Assembly: GCF_014205875.1 (NCBI RefSeq)
Contig: NZ_JACHEN010000027.1
Location: forward strand, 1 to 64,000
Origin: Anaerosolibacter carboniphilus
GTDB lineage: Bacteria; Bacillota; Clostridia; Peptostreptococcales; Thermotaleaceae
DNA: 64,000 bases
Direction of reading: 5' to 3'
The translations under genes were made by a program, and so were the position numbers. Positions 15,606-24,976 of this stretch are shown in pieces. The notes beneath the pieces are model-generated. The model was not told the DNA's origin and did no database searches. It worked only from the letters and a program-made list of their open reading frames with translations. Position 1 is the stretch's first letter, and every line of letters begins with the position of its first letter.

Positions 15606-16160
15606 TTATTCAAAATTACTCACAATATAACTGATATTTTGATTTCGCTTTCTTATATCGCTGTCATATTGGATCAAATCCTTCACCCCAGGGATTTCCA
15701 TCATCAACTTCCAACCGTGGTATATGCCTTCTACAAACTCTTTTCTTAATTCATCCATTTTGTTTAACAAAGGACATTGGTGAATCTGTTCCCTCTCCAC
15801 TACCAGAGATAATTTATTTCCCTCCAAATGAGGTTCAAAAGGATAGGTTCTGCATTGTATTGGCCTTAAGTCCCGGATACAACCATCATTTTTATCACAA
15901 TGGAAGTAATATAAATATTTCACCTTAGGGGGTATATAATAATGCTTGCTGGTATGCTTTTCAAAACGAAATCTTCTTTCTAGAGGTGTATCCTTATAGA
16001 CACTTTCATATTCGTGGGGCATTAAATAAATACCGATCTCCTCTCCATCCTCGGTAAAATTTCTACAGCAATGGCTGTTACAAAGAAGACCACAATCCTC
16101 TTCAATCACTTTTTCATTCATATATGCATAGGCTTTTTTATAAATTTCCTTATAGTCCAT
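15606..16160 (-). CDS. YkgJ-family cysteine cluster protein
   Basis: 184 residues. The family's cysteine pattern is present: CGLLCNSHCC near the N-terminus, then CDKNDGCIRDLRPIQCRTYPF and a late QCPLL. These proteins are thought to bind zinc or an iron-sulfur cluster, and their role is unknown. The GIYLMPHEYE segment is typical of clostridial members. ATG follows GGAGGAG. It is a single leftward gene. Confidence 0.8.
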   Translation of the reverse strand: MDYKEIYKKAYAYMNEKVIEEDCGLLCNSHCCRNFTEDGEEIGIYLMPHEYESVYKDTPLERRFRFEKHTSKHYYIPPKVKYLYYFHCDKNDGCIRDLRPIQCRTYPFEPHLEGNKLSLVVEREQIHQCPLLNKMDELRKEFVEGIYHGWKLMMEIPGVKDLIQYDSDIRKRNQNISYIVSNFE

Positions 16161-16319
16161 TCGATCTCCTCCAGCCTTTTATTTACTTCTTGATTATACA
16201 ATAAAAGGGGTTCCATTTCATGTTTAAATGAGTGTATTATAATTATTCTTTTCTTTATTGCGTAATAGAAGAAATATAAATAATATTTCCTAAGAAATAG
16301 TCAAGATATATAAAGAGAG

Positions 16320-16356
16320 AAAGACTGCCTCCAGCATATAGCCAGAGGCAGTCTTT
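16320..16356 (-). terminator. terminator of pflBA operon
   Basis: 12-bp stem AAAGACTGCCTC / GAGGCAGTCTTT, 54 nt after the pflA stop, with a pyrimidine run on the minus strand. Confidence 0.85.
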
Positions 16357-16409
16357 GAGAAAAGGGAGTATGGTACGTATTTCCTATATAATGCCCTTTT
16401 GGGCAGAAA

Positions 16410-17141
16410 CTAGCTCACATGAATATTATATTTACTAAATATATTCTTTATCTTTTCCATGAGTTCCGGTGTGGGAGATTGAACATCTTGAAGTTCGTAA
16501 TTCAATCCAAGGCTTTCCCATTTGTGAACTCCCATGGCATGATAGGGCAATAATTCAACCTTTTCTACATTTTTTAGTCCTTGAATGAACTGACATAGTT
16601 TTTCTATATCCTGATCATCATCGGTATAGCCTGGAACAACTACGTGTCGAATCCATACAGGAATGTTCTTTTCTTCTAGGATTTTAGCAAATTTTAATAT
16701 TTTCTCATTGCTAACCCCAGTGAGTCGTCGATGCTTCTCATCATCGATATGTTTTATATCTAAAAGAACCATATCTGTGAAAGGAAGGAATTGTTCAGCC
16801 TTCGTTTCATCACAATAACCTGACGTATCCAGGCAAGTGTGAATTTCCTCCTCCTTACAGCTTCTCAATAGAGCTGTTAGAAAATCATGCTGCATGGTAG
16901 GCTCTCCACCAGATACTGTGATTCCACCCTTTGAGAAGCGAAAGTATGGCTTATATCTTCTCACATCCTCCATGATCGCATCTACGGTCATGCTTTCTCC
17001 AACGCCGCCATTCCAAGTGTCACAATTATGGCAATACTTGCATCGGAGAGGACAACCAGCTAGGAATAATATATATCTTATGCCAGGTCCATCCACAGTC
17101 CCGCAGGTCTCAACAGAATGAACTTTTCCTTGTACTGCCAT
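16410..17141 (-). CDS. pflA: pyruvate formate-lyase activating enzyme
   Basis: 243 residues. A radical SAM enzyme with CPLRCKYC binding the 4Fe-4S cluster (about residues 28-35), an N-terminal HSVETCGTVDGPGIR and the GGEP SAM-binding motif (SGGEPTMQ). It makes the glycyl radical on PflB. It follows pflB by 19 nt in a leftward operon. ATG 17141 lies six bases after GGGGTG. The in-frame GTG nine bases earlier is inside that site. Confidence 0.95.
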   Translation of the reverse strand: MAVQGKVHSVETCGTVDGPGIRYILFLAGCPLRCKYCHNCDTWNGGVGESMTVDAIMEDVRRYKPYFRFSKGGITVSGGEPTMQHDFLTALLRSCKEEEIHTCLDTSGYCDETKAEQFLPFTDMVLLDIKHIDDEKHRRLTGVSNEKILKFAKILEEKNIPVWIRHVVVPGYTDDDQDIEKLCQFIQGLKNVEKVELLPYHAMGVHKWESLGLNYELQDVQSPTPELMEKIKNIFSKYNIHVS

Positions 17142-17160
17142 ATCTATCACCCCAACAATG

Positions 17161-19389
17161 TTACATCATTTCATGGAAAGTACGATTGATTACATCTATT
17201 TGTTGTTCTCTTGTTAATTTTATGAAGTTTACAGCATATCCAGAAACCCGAACGGTAAGCTGCGGATACTTCTCTGGATGCTCCATGGCATCTAACAGCG
17301 TCTCTTTATCAAATACATTTACATTGATATGGTGTCCAGATTGTGAGAAATAGCCATCTAGCAGTCCTGCCATGTTGGCAACTTGTGCATCCTTTGTTTT
17401 ACCAAGGGCTGCCGGTATGATGGAGAAGGTGTAAGAAATACCGTCTTGGCTATGCTCGTATGGCAGCTTTGCCACAGAGTTCATAGATGCAATAGCACCT
17501 TTTTTATCTCTCTTGTGCATTGGGTTTGCTCCTGGTGCAAATGGCTCCCCTGCTTTCCTACCATCTGGCGTATTTCCAGTCTTCTTCCCATAAACAACAT
17601 TAGAAGTAATGGTCAATACACTCATCGTAGGTACAGCGTTTCTGTATGTGCCGCATTTTCTTAATTTGTTCATGAACCTTTTTACAATATCCTTGGCAAT
17701 TTCATCAGCGCTTGGATCATCGTTGCCATAAGCAGGGTACTCGCCTTCTACGATATAGTCTACAGCCAATCCATCTTCATTTCTCACCACTTTTACCTTT
17801 GCATGTTTAATGGCTGATAGAGAATCGGCTACTAAAGATAATCCTGCTATACCGCAAGCCATCGTTCTTAATACATCTCGATCATGAAGTGCCATCTCGA
17901 TTCTCTCATAAGCATATTTGTCATGCATATAGTGAATGACGTTCAGCGTATTTACATAAAGCTTTGCCAGCCAATCCATCAATGTGTCGAATTTATTCAT
18001 TACTTCATCATAATTCAAATATTCTGAAGTAATTGGTTCAAATTTTGGTGCAACTTGTTCTTTAAGCTTCTCATCTACACCTCCATTGATGGCATAGAGC
18101 AATGCTTTCGCCAGGTTTGCCCTTGCACCAAAGAACTGCATCTGTTTACCAATTCTCATGGCGGATACGCAGCATGCGATGCCATAATCATCACCCCAGT
18201 ATGGTCTCATCAGATCATCATTCTCATACTGAATAGAGGATGTGTCAATAGATACCTTGGCACAATACTTTTTGAAGTTCTCCGGTAGATTTACAGACCA
18301 AAGAACCGTTAAATTTGGCTCTGGTGCAGCACCTAAATTGTATAATGTATGCAGCATTCTATAAGAGCTTTTCGTTACAAGGCTTCTTCCATCGACAGCT
18401 ACACCACCAATGCACTCAGTCACCCAAGTTGGATCACCACTGAATAATTCATTGTAATCAGGTGTTCTTAAGAATCTTACCATTCTTAGTTTCATGACAA
18501 AATGGTCCATCATCTCTTGTATTTCAGACTCTGTATATACTCCATTTTTCAAATCTCTTTCCATATATATGTCTAAGAAGGTAGACACACGTCCAATACT
18601 CATAGCCGCACCATTTTGTTCCTTAACCGCTGCTAAATAAGCGAAATATAACCATTGGATAGCTTCCTTCGTATCCACCGCTGGTTCAGAAATATCAAAT
18701 CCGTAGGTTGCCGCCATCTCCTTTAACTCTTTTAGTGCTTTGATTTGTTCTTGGATTTCTTCCCTTAATCGAATAACATCCTCAGACATGAAATCTACTT
18801 CTAACGAATCCAGTTGTGCCTTTTTATCTTCGATGAGCATGTTTACACCATATAGTGCTACTCTTCTGTAGTCACCAATAATACGCCCTCTGCCGTAAGC
18901 ATCTGGAAGCCCTGTGATCACACCCGTTTTTCTAGCCAATTTCATTTCAGGAGTGTATACATCAAAAACACCTTGGTTATGCGTTTTTCTATATTTTGTA
19001 AACAATTCATTGATTTGAGGATTCAATTTGTAGCCATAGGCGTCGCAAGCATCCTTTACCATCTTAATGCCACCATAAGGCTGTACTGCTCTTTTTAGGG
19101 GAGCATCGGTCTGGAAACCGACAATCGTCTCTAATTCCTTCTCAATATATCCTGGGCCATGGGATACTATGTTTGCAATTACATCTGTATCGACATCTAA
19201 TGTCCCATTTTTAGTTCTTTCTTGCTTGAATAATTCCAATACTTTATTCCAAAGCTTTTTCGTTTTTTCTGTAGGTTCAACCAAAAAGCTGTCGTCTCCA
19301 TCATAAGGCCTATAGTTCTTTAAAATAAAATCTCTTACATTAATTTCTTCTTTCCAATTTCCTTGCTTAAACCCATTCCAACCTTTCAC
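17161..19389 (-). CDS. pflB: formate C-acetyltransferase (pyruvate formate-lyase)
   Basis: 742 residues, full length. The catalytic Cys-Cys pair lies in [11 protein letters not shown] (about 410) and the glycyl-radical loop RVSGYAVNF is near the C-terminus. It converts pyruvate and CoA to acetyl-CoA and formate, giving the cell formate for one-carbon metabolism. It is the first gene of pflB-pflA. Start is GTG 19389 ([11 protein letters not shown]), eight bases after AAGGAG. An upstream GTG overlaps the ribosome site. Regulation: a ZTP riboswitch with terminator about 270 nt upstream and a Crp/Fnr-type palindrome between the two. Confidence 0.97.
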   Translation of the reverse strand: MKGWNGFKQGNWKEEINVRDFILKNYRPYDGDDSFLVEPTEKTKKLWNKVLELFKQERTKNGTLDVDTDVIANIVSHGPGYIEKELETIVGFQTDAPLKRAVQPYGGIKMVKDACDAYGYKLNPQINELFTKYRKTHNQGVFDVYTPEMKLARKTGVITGLPDAYGRGRIIGDYRRVALYGVNMLIEDKKAQLDSLEVDFMSEDVIRLREEIQEQIKALKELKEMAATYGFDISEPAVDTKEAIQWLYFAYLAAVKEQNGAAMSIGRVSTFLDIYMERDLKNGVYTESEIQEMMDHFVMKLRMVRFLRTPDYNELFSGDPTWVTECIGGVAVDGRSLVTKSSYRMLHTLYNLGAAPEPNLTVLWSVNLPENFKKYCAKVSIDTSSIQYENDDLMRPYWGDDYGIACCVSAMRIGKQMQFFGARANLAKALLYAINGGVDEKLKEQVAPKFEPITSEYLNYDEVMNKFDTLMDWLAKLYVNTLNVIHYMHDKYAYERIEMALHDRDVLRTMACGIAGLSLVADSLSAIKHAKVKVVRNEDGLAVDYIVEGEYPAYGNDDPSADEIAKDIVKRFMNKLRKCGTYRNAVPTMSVLTITSNVVYGKKTGNTPDGRKAGEPFAPGANPMHKRDKKGAIASMNSVAKLPYEHSQDGISYTFSIIPAALGKTKDAQVANMAGLLDGYFSQSGHHINVNVFDKETLLDAMEHPEKYPQLTVRVSGYAVNFIKLTREQQIDVINRTFHEMM

Positions 19390-19505
19390 TGCGATCACTC
19401 CTTGTATTTGATATTTCTTTCAGTAACTTTCTTATAATGCGTTTAAGTACTTTTCTAGCCTTCCTTTGCTGGTTATCTTTATTCTATGATAAAAAACTGT
19501 CCGAT

Positions 19506-19525
19506 ACTGTGATATGAATCACAGT
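19506..19525. promoter_or_regulatory. Crp/Fnr-type operator upstream of pflB
   Basis: ACTGTGATATGAATCACAGT is a palindrome containing TGTGA-N6-TCACA, the Crp/Fnr family consensus. It lies about 117 nt before the pflB start and downstream of the riboswitch terminator, so it probably serves a separate promoter. Confidence 0.7.
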
Positions 19526-19654
19526 AATTGAAATTATTTCTCAATGTATACAATATACTGTGTTTTTTATTATCATACAATAACTTTTATCCAATTGCAA
19601 TACCTTCCTACATTTTCGAAATCTTTTAAACTATCCACTTTTCTTTTTCTCCAA

Positions 19655-19750
19655 ACAAAAAGACCGCCTGGGCTCTATGCCCAGGCGGTCGGCTTTTCTC
19701 TATCACACTCCCCGTGGTTTATTCCACTTCCGCCAGTCGTGTGATTTCAT
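19655..19750 (-). ncRNA. ZTP (pfl motif) riboswitch with terminator
   Basis: On the minus strand, P1 is AUCACAC ... GUGUGAU enclosing GACUGGCGG, a GUGG/CCAC hairpin and GGGGA. The conserved pseudoknot strand CCGCCUGGGC follows. That strand also pairs with GCCCAGGCGG (19679-19690 against 19662-19673) to form an intrinsic terminator followed by TTTTTG. Ligand binding would hold CCGCCUGGGC in the aptamer and allow transcription into pflB. Confidence 0.93.
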
Positions 19751-19892
19751 TATATTTATTATAGAATAATCTTTCTTTTCAATCAAGAGAAAAATACATC
19801 TATCATTGTAATGTCCTTCCTATTTTGATAATTGATTGTACGATAAGCTTACAGTTCTCTTTTTATAAATAAAAAAGGCACACTACATGTGC

Positions 19893-19946
19893 TTCGCTAG
19901 GGGAACCTAGTTCCCCTTCGACGGCTGCAAAGCAGCCTGAGCACCC
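19893..19946. repeat. two-hairpin repeat, copy A
   Basis: TTCGCTA, hairpin GGGGAAC-CTA-GTTCCCC, linker TTCGAC, hairpin GGCTGC-AAA-GCAGCC, then TGAGCACC. It follows a small hairpin GCACA-CTACA-TGTGC. Related to copies at 49026 and 56475. Confidence 0.75.
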
Positions 19947-19950
19947 CTGC

Positions 19951-19996
19951 TTTTTTTATAGTATAAGAAAGTATACTTTCTTATACTATAAAAAAA
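19951..19996. repeat. 46-bp perfect palindrome
   Basis: Two 23-nt arms meet without a spacer at 19973/19974 (arm begins TTTTTTTATAGTATAAGAAA). Both flanks are CTGC, which could be a 4-bp direct duplication. The right A-run also acts as T-tract for the amidase terminator. Confidence 0.85.
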
Positions 19997-20018
19997 CTGC
20001 TGATTTTCATCAACAGTT
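19995..20018 (-). terminator. terminator of amidase gene
   Basis: Hairpin AACTGTTGAT-GAAA-ATCAGCAGTT (one mismatch), followed on the minus strand by TTTTTTT, directly after the stop codon. Confidence 0.85.
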
Positions 20019-21173
20019 CTACATTTCCTTAATTTGATTCAAAATATCGTTAAGGAGTCCCTTATATTTATCTAATTCAAGCTCCAGGGTACTAATTTTA
20101 TCCTTTAAGCGTTTTGCTTCTTCTAATAAAGCTGTGTTTCCTATGATATTATCATTTCCTGTAGCAGGCATACTTAATATTTTTTCAAGAATTTTTAAAA
20201 TGCTTTCTCCATAACCGGTTCCAGGGACTGCCCATTTTCCATTTAGATCTGTAACAGTTGGTGCCGTACCCAATAATCCTGCATTTTGCAAAACAACATA
20301 TCTTGGATCAACCACAGGTTGCTTCAATGCCACTTTTGTGGCATACCCCTTCAGATGTTGTATATGGGCCCTGACACCAATCCTTGGGGTTGGGAAACTG
20401 GCACCCTCACCTTTCTTGTTTCCATTTAGCGCTCCTAAACCAGCATAATTATTTTGTTCAGGAGTCACAATACCGCCGTATCGAAAGAAACCTGTTTCCT
20501 TCAGCGCCTGGGCAAAGGCAATATCTCCCCTTACGCCTTCTATGTTTCCCTCTTCTAAGTAATAGTTAATCAAAGCATCTACAGAGCAATTGATCTTAGG
20601 AGAGGCATTGATGGAAAGTAAGTACTGCTTCATTTGACCGTGGGTTGCCACAGCCTTGCCCAATATTTCTATCTTGTTCTGGATTCTGTTTAACAGCAAG
20701 ACTTTGTCTAAGGAAGAACCCGGACATGTTTTCGAGGAATGTTCTCGATGAAAAATAAGATTTTTTGTTTTAAAAATAGTAAATAATCCTCTAACCAACT
20801 TAACCATTGCTTCATATTGCACACCTTCAAAGGTTTCCTGTCCCTTATCAAAATTCCCAATCATTTCAATAGCAAAAGCTTTTTGGTTATGACCTGTAAT
20901 GCTGGCTGGCATTTGATTCACATCTCTGCCATCCCAAATCAGCCCGTCTGGAGACACTGTAACATGCTGACCAATATCCTGCCATCCTAATGTTTCCGTA
21001 TGGTACCGCCACATGCCATAGATAACCTGCTCCTTGTTGCTAGCCAACTGATAGCTCTTTTTTGTTGGTTTCCACGTATGATGCAAGTGAATATCCTTGA
21101 TTTCTCGGGTAATTTTTATACTCCTTAAGTACGTCAGATAACTTTCTACCGTATAACTTTGAAACTTTCTCAT
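20019..21173 (-). CDS. N-acetylmuramoyl-L-alanine amidase/glucosaminidase
   Basis: 384 residues, bifunctional cell-wall hydrolase plan. The N-terminal amidase_2 domain (about 20-165) has LHHTWKP with the first zinc His, FAIEMIGNFD, and HREHSSKTCPGSSL with further zinc ligands. A glucosaminidase-like domain follows (about 185-325: FAQALKETGFFRYGG with the catalytic Glu, NNYAGLGALNG). The last 45 residues form a coiled coil. No signal peptide is seen, so it may act in the mother cell, as a phage-type lysin, or leave by another route. ATG follows GAGGGGGTG. Confidence 0.85.
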   Translation of the reverse strand: MRKFQSYTVESYLTYLRSIKITREIKDIHLHHTWKPTKKSYQLASNKEQVIYGMWRYHTETLGWQDIGQHVTVSPDGLIWDGRDVNQMPASITGHNQKAFAIEMIGNFDKGQETFEGVQYEAMVKLVRGLFTIFKTKNLIFHREHSSKTCPGSSLDKVLLLNRIQNKIEILGKAVATHGQMKQYLLSINASPKINCSVDALINYYLEEGNIEGVRGDIAFAQALKETGFFRYGGIVTPEQNNYAGLGALNGNKKGEGASFPTPRIGVRAHIQHLKGYATKVALKQPVVDPRYVVLQNAGLLGTAPTVTDLNGKWAVPGTGYGESILKILEKILSMPATGNDNIIGNTALLEEAKRLKDKISTLELELDKYKGLLNDILNQIKEM

Positions 21174-21247
21174 TTTTACACCCCCTCATAATTAAATATG
21201 CGGAGTTATTCAAAATGATATTTAATTTAATAATTTTTTGATAAAAA

Positions 21248-21688
21248 TCATGATTTATCTCTACGAGCTACCTGAAAATGCATTTTCGCCTTTTCCTTTA
21301 TGGGCATTGGTGCTTGTAGTTGCTCCTTTGCATGTTCCATCTCTCTCTGTATTTCATCCCTACATCTTGGGCAGTATTTATGATTGGCGGAAAGCAGCAA
21401 GCAACCACATCTTTTGCATTCAATATTGATAAGATTATTCTCAATTTCAATCAGTCGACCATCACGTACAAAATTATTGACCACATGGTAAGGAATCCCT
21501 GTTTCTAACTCAATCTCAAAGGCAGTGGCACCTGGATATTCCTTCAGGTACGCTCTGATCTTTTCAAAAACCTCATCGATAATACGAAAGCAGTCTGGGC
21601 AATAATCATGGAGTGATCTCTCATCAATGGCTTTTTTGCATTTTTTACAAGTTCTCACAACGATATTACTATAATTTTTTCTTGTCAT
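21248..21688 (-). CDS. YvyF-like protein with two zinc ribbons
   Basis: 146 residues. An N-terminal zinc knuckle pair (CKKCKK and CPDC) and a C-terminal pair (CKRCGC and CPRC) flank a helix-turn-helix-like middle (ATAFEIELETGIPYHVVNNFVRDGRL). The layout resembles the YvyF/TIGR03826 family found in flagellar operons of Firmicutes. No flagellar genes are nearby, so a flagellar role is only a guess. ATG follows GGGGGTGAG. Confidence 0.65.
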   Translation of the reverse strand: MTRKNYSNIVVRTCKKCKKAIDERSLHDYCPDCFRIIDEVFEKIRAYLKEYPGATAFEIELETGIPYHVVNNFVRDGRLIEIENNLINIECKRCGCLLLSANHKYCPRCRDEIQREMEHAKEQLQAPMPIKEKAKMHFQVARRDKS

Positions 21689-21859
21689 CTTCTCACCCCC
21701 ATATATACTTACCTTCCCATTGTATACAAATGTTTAGGCCCCTTGCTTTGCAATTATTTCCTTTAATCCATTATACAATACTATCCGCATAGAGGCTTGA
21801 GTAAATTTGCATTATTTTATAGGTATCTTTTCCTATTTTTGATACAGTTTGGCATCCCT

Positions 21860-22555
21860 TCATTCATTCAGAATCCTTATGGGTGAAAAAGCAATATAGT
21901 CACAGGAGCTTAATATATATTCGATTCCATTTATCATTCCTTGAAGTGCATACTCATGGGATTCACTGCCATGAAGGTGCCCATAAATCACCTTATCCAC
22001 TCCGTAATCCTCATAAATCTGTGTGAAACCAGAAGACTCCAATTTATCATTGGTTGGGGGATAGTGGGTCATGACAATGATCCTACTAAAGCCCTTTTTT
22101 CTCGCTCCATCCAAAGAAAGCTTCAGTCTTTGAAGCTCTCGCTGATAAACTTTTTCATCTTGGGCTTCAAACTTATTTTCATTTGGACAAATCCAACCTC
22201 GCGTACCGCAAATAGCATACTCTTTATATTCGTAAAAATTATTTTGCAAAAAAGACATATCTTCGAAAAGAAGATTTAGCTTTGTTACAGAGCTCCACCA
22301 ATAATCATGGTTTCCTCGTAGGAGAATCTTTTTCCCTTTGAGCTCGTGAATCCACTCTAAATCAACTCTTGCCTGCTCCATATTCATTGCCCAGGAAACA
22401 TCTCCAGGGATTAATACGGTATCTTCATCAGTAATCAAACGCTGCCAGTTTTCCTTTATTTTTTCGTGATGACGTAGCCATTGTTCCCCAAAGATATCCA
22501 TGGGCTTATCGACTCCACCACTTAAATGCAAATCACCAATTGCATATAACGCCAT
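21860..22555 (-). CDS. metallophosphoesterase
   Basis: 231 residues of the calcineurin-like fold. Metal-site motifs are DLHLSG (about 8-13), GDVSWAMN, GNHDYWW, a late MTHYPP and YGHLHG. The layout matches the YkoQ/serine-threonine phosphatase-like group in Firmicutes. The substrate is unknown and no membrane segment is seen, so it is cytosolic. The ribosome site (TTGGTGAAC) is weak. Confidence 0.85.
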   Translation of the reverse strand: MALYAIGDLHLSGGVDKPMDIFGEQWLRHHEKIKENWQRLITDEDTVLIPGDVSWAMNMEQARVDLEWIHELKGKKILLRGNHDYWWSSVTKLNLLFEDMSFLQNNFYEYKEYAICGTRGWICPNENKFEAQDEKVYQRELQRLKLSLDGARKKGFSRIIVMTHYPPTNDKLESSGFTQIYEDYGVDKVIYGHLHGSESHEYALQGMINGIEYILSSCDYIAFSPIRILNE

Positions 22556-22741
22556 ATGTTCACCAACTTTTTCTTTCTTTAGTCTTATTATGTATCTTCT
22601 TGCTTTCCATTATTGCATAGAAACTTTGTATACTTATCTTACCATAGGAAGAAATAATGGAATACTGAAAATTAAACATTTATTTTTTCCAACTTTAAGA
22701 TAAAATAATATAGAACAGAAATAAAGCTTGGGAGTGATTTT

Positions 22742-23320
22742 ATGGCAAAGATAACGTGGAAACCCGGCACGATGGTTTATCCTGTGCCGGCAGTTTTAGT
22801 AACTTGCGGAGATGCTGAAGAAAATTATAATATTATTACCGTTGCATGGACAGGCACTGTATGCTCTGACCCTGCCATGACCTACATATCTATTCGACCT
22901 GAACGCCATTCCTATGAAGCGATCAACCGAACAAAGGAGTTTGTCATCAATCTAGCTACAGAGGATTTGGTAAAAGCTACGGATTTTTGTGGCGTAAAAT
23001 CGGGCAGAGATATCAACAAGTTTAAAGAAATGCGGCTTACTCCAGAAAAGGCTAGCAAGGTAAGTGCGCCATTAATCAAAGAAAGTCCTATTAATATCGA
23101 ATGCAAAGTAACCAAGGTACTAGAACTCGGCACCCATCATATGTTTCTTGCCAAGGTTGTGGCTGTAAATGTAGACGATCAGTATATGGATGATAAGAAC
23201 AAGTTCCATTTGGATTGGGCCAACCCTATTTGCTATTCTCATGGGCAATATTACGGACTAAAAAAATCACTGGGAGGCTTTGGCTTCTCCGTCGCAAAGA
23301 AGAAAAAAAGAAAAAGATAG
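22742..23320 (+). CDS. flavin reductase-like FMN-binding protein
   Basis: 192 residues. The FMN-binding split barrel has the family's GTMVYPVPAVLVTCGD opening, NIITVAWTGTVCSDPAMTYISIRP, the EFVINLAT motif and GLKKSLGGFGFSVAKKK at the C-terminus. Such proteins use FMN to reduce substrates or pass electrons, and the partner is unknown. It is monocistronic on the plus strand. GGGAGTG precedes the ATG. Confidence 0.88.
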   Translation: MAKITWKPGTMVYPVPAVLVTCGDAEENYNIITVAWTGTVCSDPAMTYISIRPERHSYEAINRTKEFVINLATEDLVKATDFCGVKSGRDINKFKEMRLTPEKASKVSAPLIKESPINIECKVTKVLELGTHHMFLAKVVAVNVDDQYMDDKNKFHLDWANPICYSHGQYYGLKKSLGGFGFSVAKKKKRKR

Positions 23321-23350
23321 CAACCAAAATATAAATTCTTATACAAAATG

Positions 23351-23380
23351 AATAGAGACGTGCCTAGGCACATCTCTATT
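23351..23380. terminator. bidirectional terminator
   Basis: AATAGAGACGTGCC / GGCACATCTCTATT near-perfect palindrome between convergent genes. Confidence 0.8.
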
Positions 23381-23381
23381 T

Positions 23382-23981
23382 CTAATCCTGACTTCCTGGT
23401 GGGAACGCCACAGGTACCTTTATTTTCTTTGCTTCACCTTGGTCTACCACATTAATAAATAGTTCTTGGACTACCTCTGGGTGGTCCACGGTTAAGTCAG
23501 AAAAAAACACTTCTTTTGTTTCACCAGAGCCCATTTGTTTAATTACATCCATTTTAGACGCTGTCGTCTTGGGAGCAGCTTTAGGGTAGTTGTTAAAGCT
23601 AGATTCTAGCTTAGCGGTAATCTTTACATTATTCATTTCACGGTCTGTATTATTTTTTACCGTCACAGCCACATTAAATCTACCATAGATATGTCCAACT
23701 TTATCTCCTTCTTTATACATATCTTCTGAAATGAACTGAACCTCTTCAATGGATACATCATACTGGGTTTCATAATCTGTAATAATAGCTGTTAACTCTT
23801 GAATCCTCTGATCTTTCTTCTGTATATCATCTTTCAAAGCAGTAACTTCCTTTTTAAATTGCTCCTTTTCCTGTTGAAACATCGCTACTTGATCCCGTAA
23901 TTTATCAAGTTCAGCACTATTGCATCCCGTCAGTGTCACAGAAAGTAGAATCAATGCCACTACTTTTCTTATGTATTTCAC
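23382..23981 (-). CDS. coiled-coil lipoprotein
   Basis: 199 residues. A signal peptide ends in the lipobox LTGC (Cys20). A coiled coil (about 25-75) with heptad Leu and Ile follows, then an immunoglobulin-like beta domain of the FxLYD/CARDB sort (NVAVTVKNNTDREMNNVKI). It is probably anchored outside the membrane as a scaffold or binding protein. GTG 23981 follows GGGAGGAA. The alarmone synthetase lies 30 nt upstream, so the two are probably co-transcribed. Confidence 0.75.
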   Translation of the reverse strand: MKYIRKVVALILLSVTLTGCNSAELDKLRDQVAMFQQEKEQFKKEVTALKDDIQKKDQRIQELTAIITDYETQYDVSIEEVQFISEDMYKEGDKVGHIYGRFNVAVTVKNNTDREMNNVKITAKLESSFNNYPKAAPKTTASKMDVIKQMGSGETKEVFFSDLTVDHPEVVQELFINVVDQGEAKKIKVPVAFPPGSQD

Positions 23982-24011
23982 ATATCTTCCTCCCTGCTGA
24001 AGTTTGTTGTA

Positions 24012-24815
24012 TCACTCAAACACTTGATACCTGGCGATTCTATATCTTATACGATCTGCTAGCTCATGGAGCTCCTCAGGGCTGCCTTTTTCCCATAAAG
24101 CTTCAAATTTTTCCTGAAAATCCTTAGCATCCGATTTCTTTCCCATAAGACTTAACATCTGAATATTATTTACAATACTGCTTACTGTATTGGATTTGGT
24201 TTCGAATAAGGTCTGTGCATTGATAATTTCATCCCTGATTTGCCACATTTCCATATCAAGTCTTTGGGCGGCCTCAGCAGCAATTTTCAATCGTTCTTTA
24301 ATATTTTCTGGTATGTTTTCCTTATATTTATAATTCAAAGAATGCTCAATCGTAGCCCAGAAATTCATGGCTAGTGTTCTGATTTGAATTTCTGCCAAAA
24401 TCTCTTTTTCACCAAAGGCTGACTGCACTGGATACTTAATAATCACATGGTAGCTCTGATATCCACTATCCTTTTTATTCTTTATATAATCCTTCTCATA
24501 TACGATATATAAATCTTTTCCATCTCTTTGCCGAATGAGCTCCCTTACTTTATAGATATCATCTAAGAACTGACACATGATCCTAATCCCGGCAATGTCT
24601 TCGACTTTTTCTTCAATCTCATCTGGGGAAAAACCGTATCGCTTTGCCTTTTCTAAAATGCTAGATACCTTTTTCACTCTCCCAGTAACAAATTCAATGG
24701 GGGAATATTCACTGGTTGCCCTTAGCTCATTACGAATTCCTTTTAGCTTTACCTTTAATTCCTCAACCGCTTGCTCATAAGGAATTAAAAATTTATTCCA
24801 TTGAAGATCTTGCAC
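24012..24815 (-). CDS. relQ: small alarmone synthetase (RelQ-type)
   Basis: 267 residues. The (p)ppGpp synthetase domain alone is present, without hydrolase, TGS or ACT domains. The opening QWNKFLIPYEQAVEELKVKL is typical of RelQ/YjbM. Catalytic stretches are EDIAGIRIMC, DSGYQSYHV and EIQIRTLAMNFWATIEH. It makes (p)ppGpp from ATP and GDP/GTP under stress. Start is GTG 24815, six bases after GGAGGGG, matching RelQ N-termini. Upstream TTG and ATG codons overlap or precede that site. Confidence 0.92.
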   Translation of the reverse strand: MQDLQWNKFLIPYEQAVEELKVKLKGIRNELRATSEYSPIEFVTGRVKKVSSILEKAKRYGFSPDEIEEKVEDIAGIRIMCQFLDDIYKVRELIRQRDGKDLYIVYEKDYIKNKKDSGYQSYHVIIKYPVQSAFGEKEILAEIQIRTLAMNFWATIEHSLNYKYKENIPENIKERLKIAAEAAQRLDMEMWQIRDEIINAQTLFETKSNTVSSIVNNIQMLSLMGKKSDAKDFQEKFEALWEKGSPEELHELADRIRYRIARYQVFE

Positions 24816-24918
24816 TATCATCCCCTCCATGCACAATTTACAGTTATTATTTTACCATTTTTTCTGGCATTTGATAATAAAATTGTAACAAGAATGAAGG
24901 TATTATTTTCTTTCATAC

Positions 24919-24952
24919 AAAAAAGTGATCTGTAGATTTTGATCACTTTTTT
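24919..24952. terminator. terminator of MatC-like transporter gene
   Basis: AAAAAAGTGATC/GATCACTTTTTT stem with T-runs on both strands. Confidence 0.88.
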
Positions 24953-24976
24953 TATAATGCTATATCAGATTAATTT

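Larger units (their letters stand above)
19390..20018. other. regulatory intergenic region upstream of pflB
   Basis: Holds, in order from pflB: the Crp/Fnr-type palindrome, the ZTP riboswitch with terminator, about 130 nt with nothing seen, a two-hairpin repeat, a 46-bp palindrome and the terminator of the amidase gene. Confidence 0.8.
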
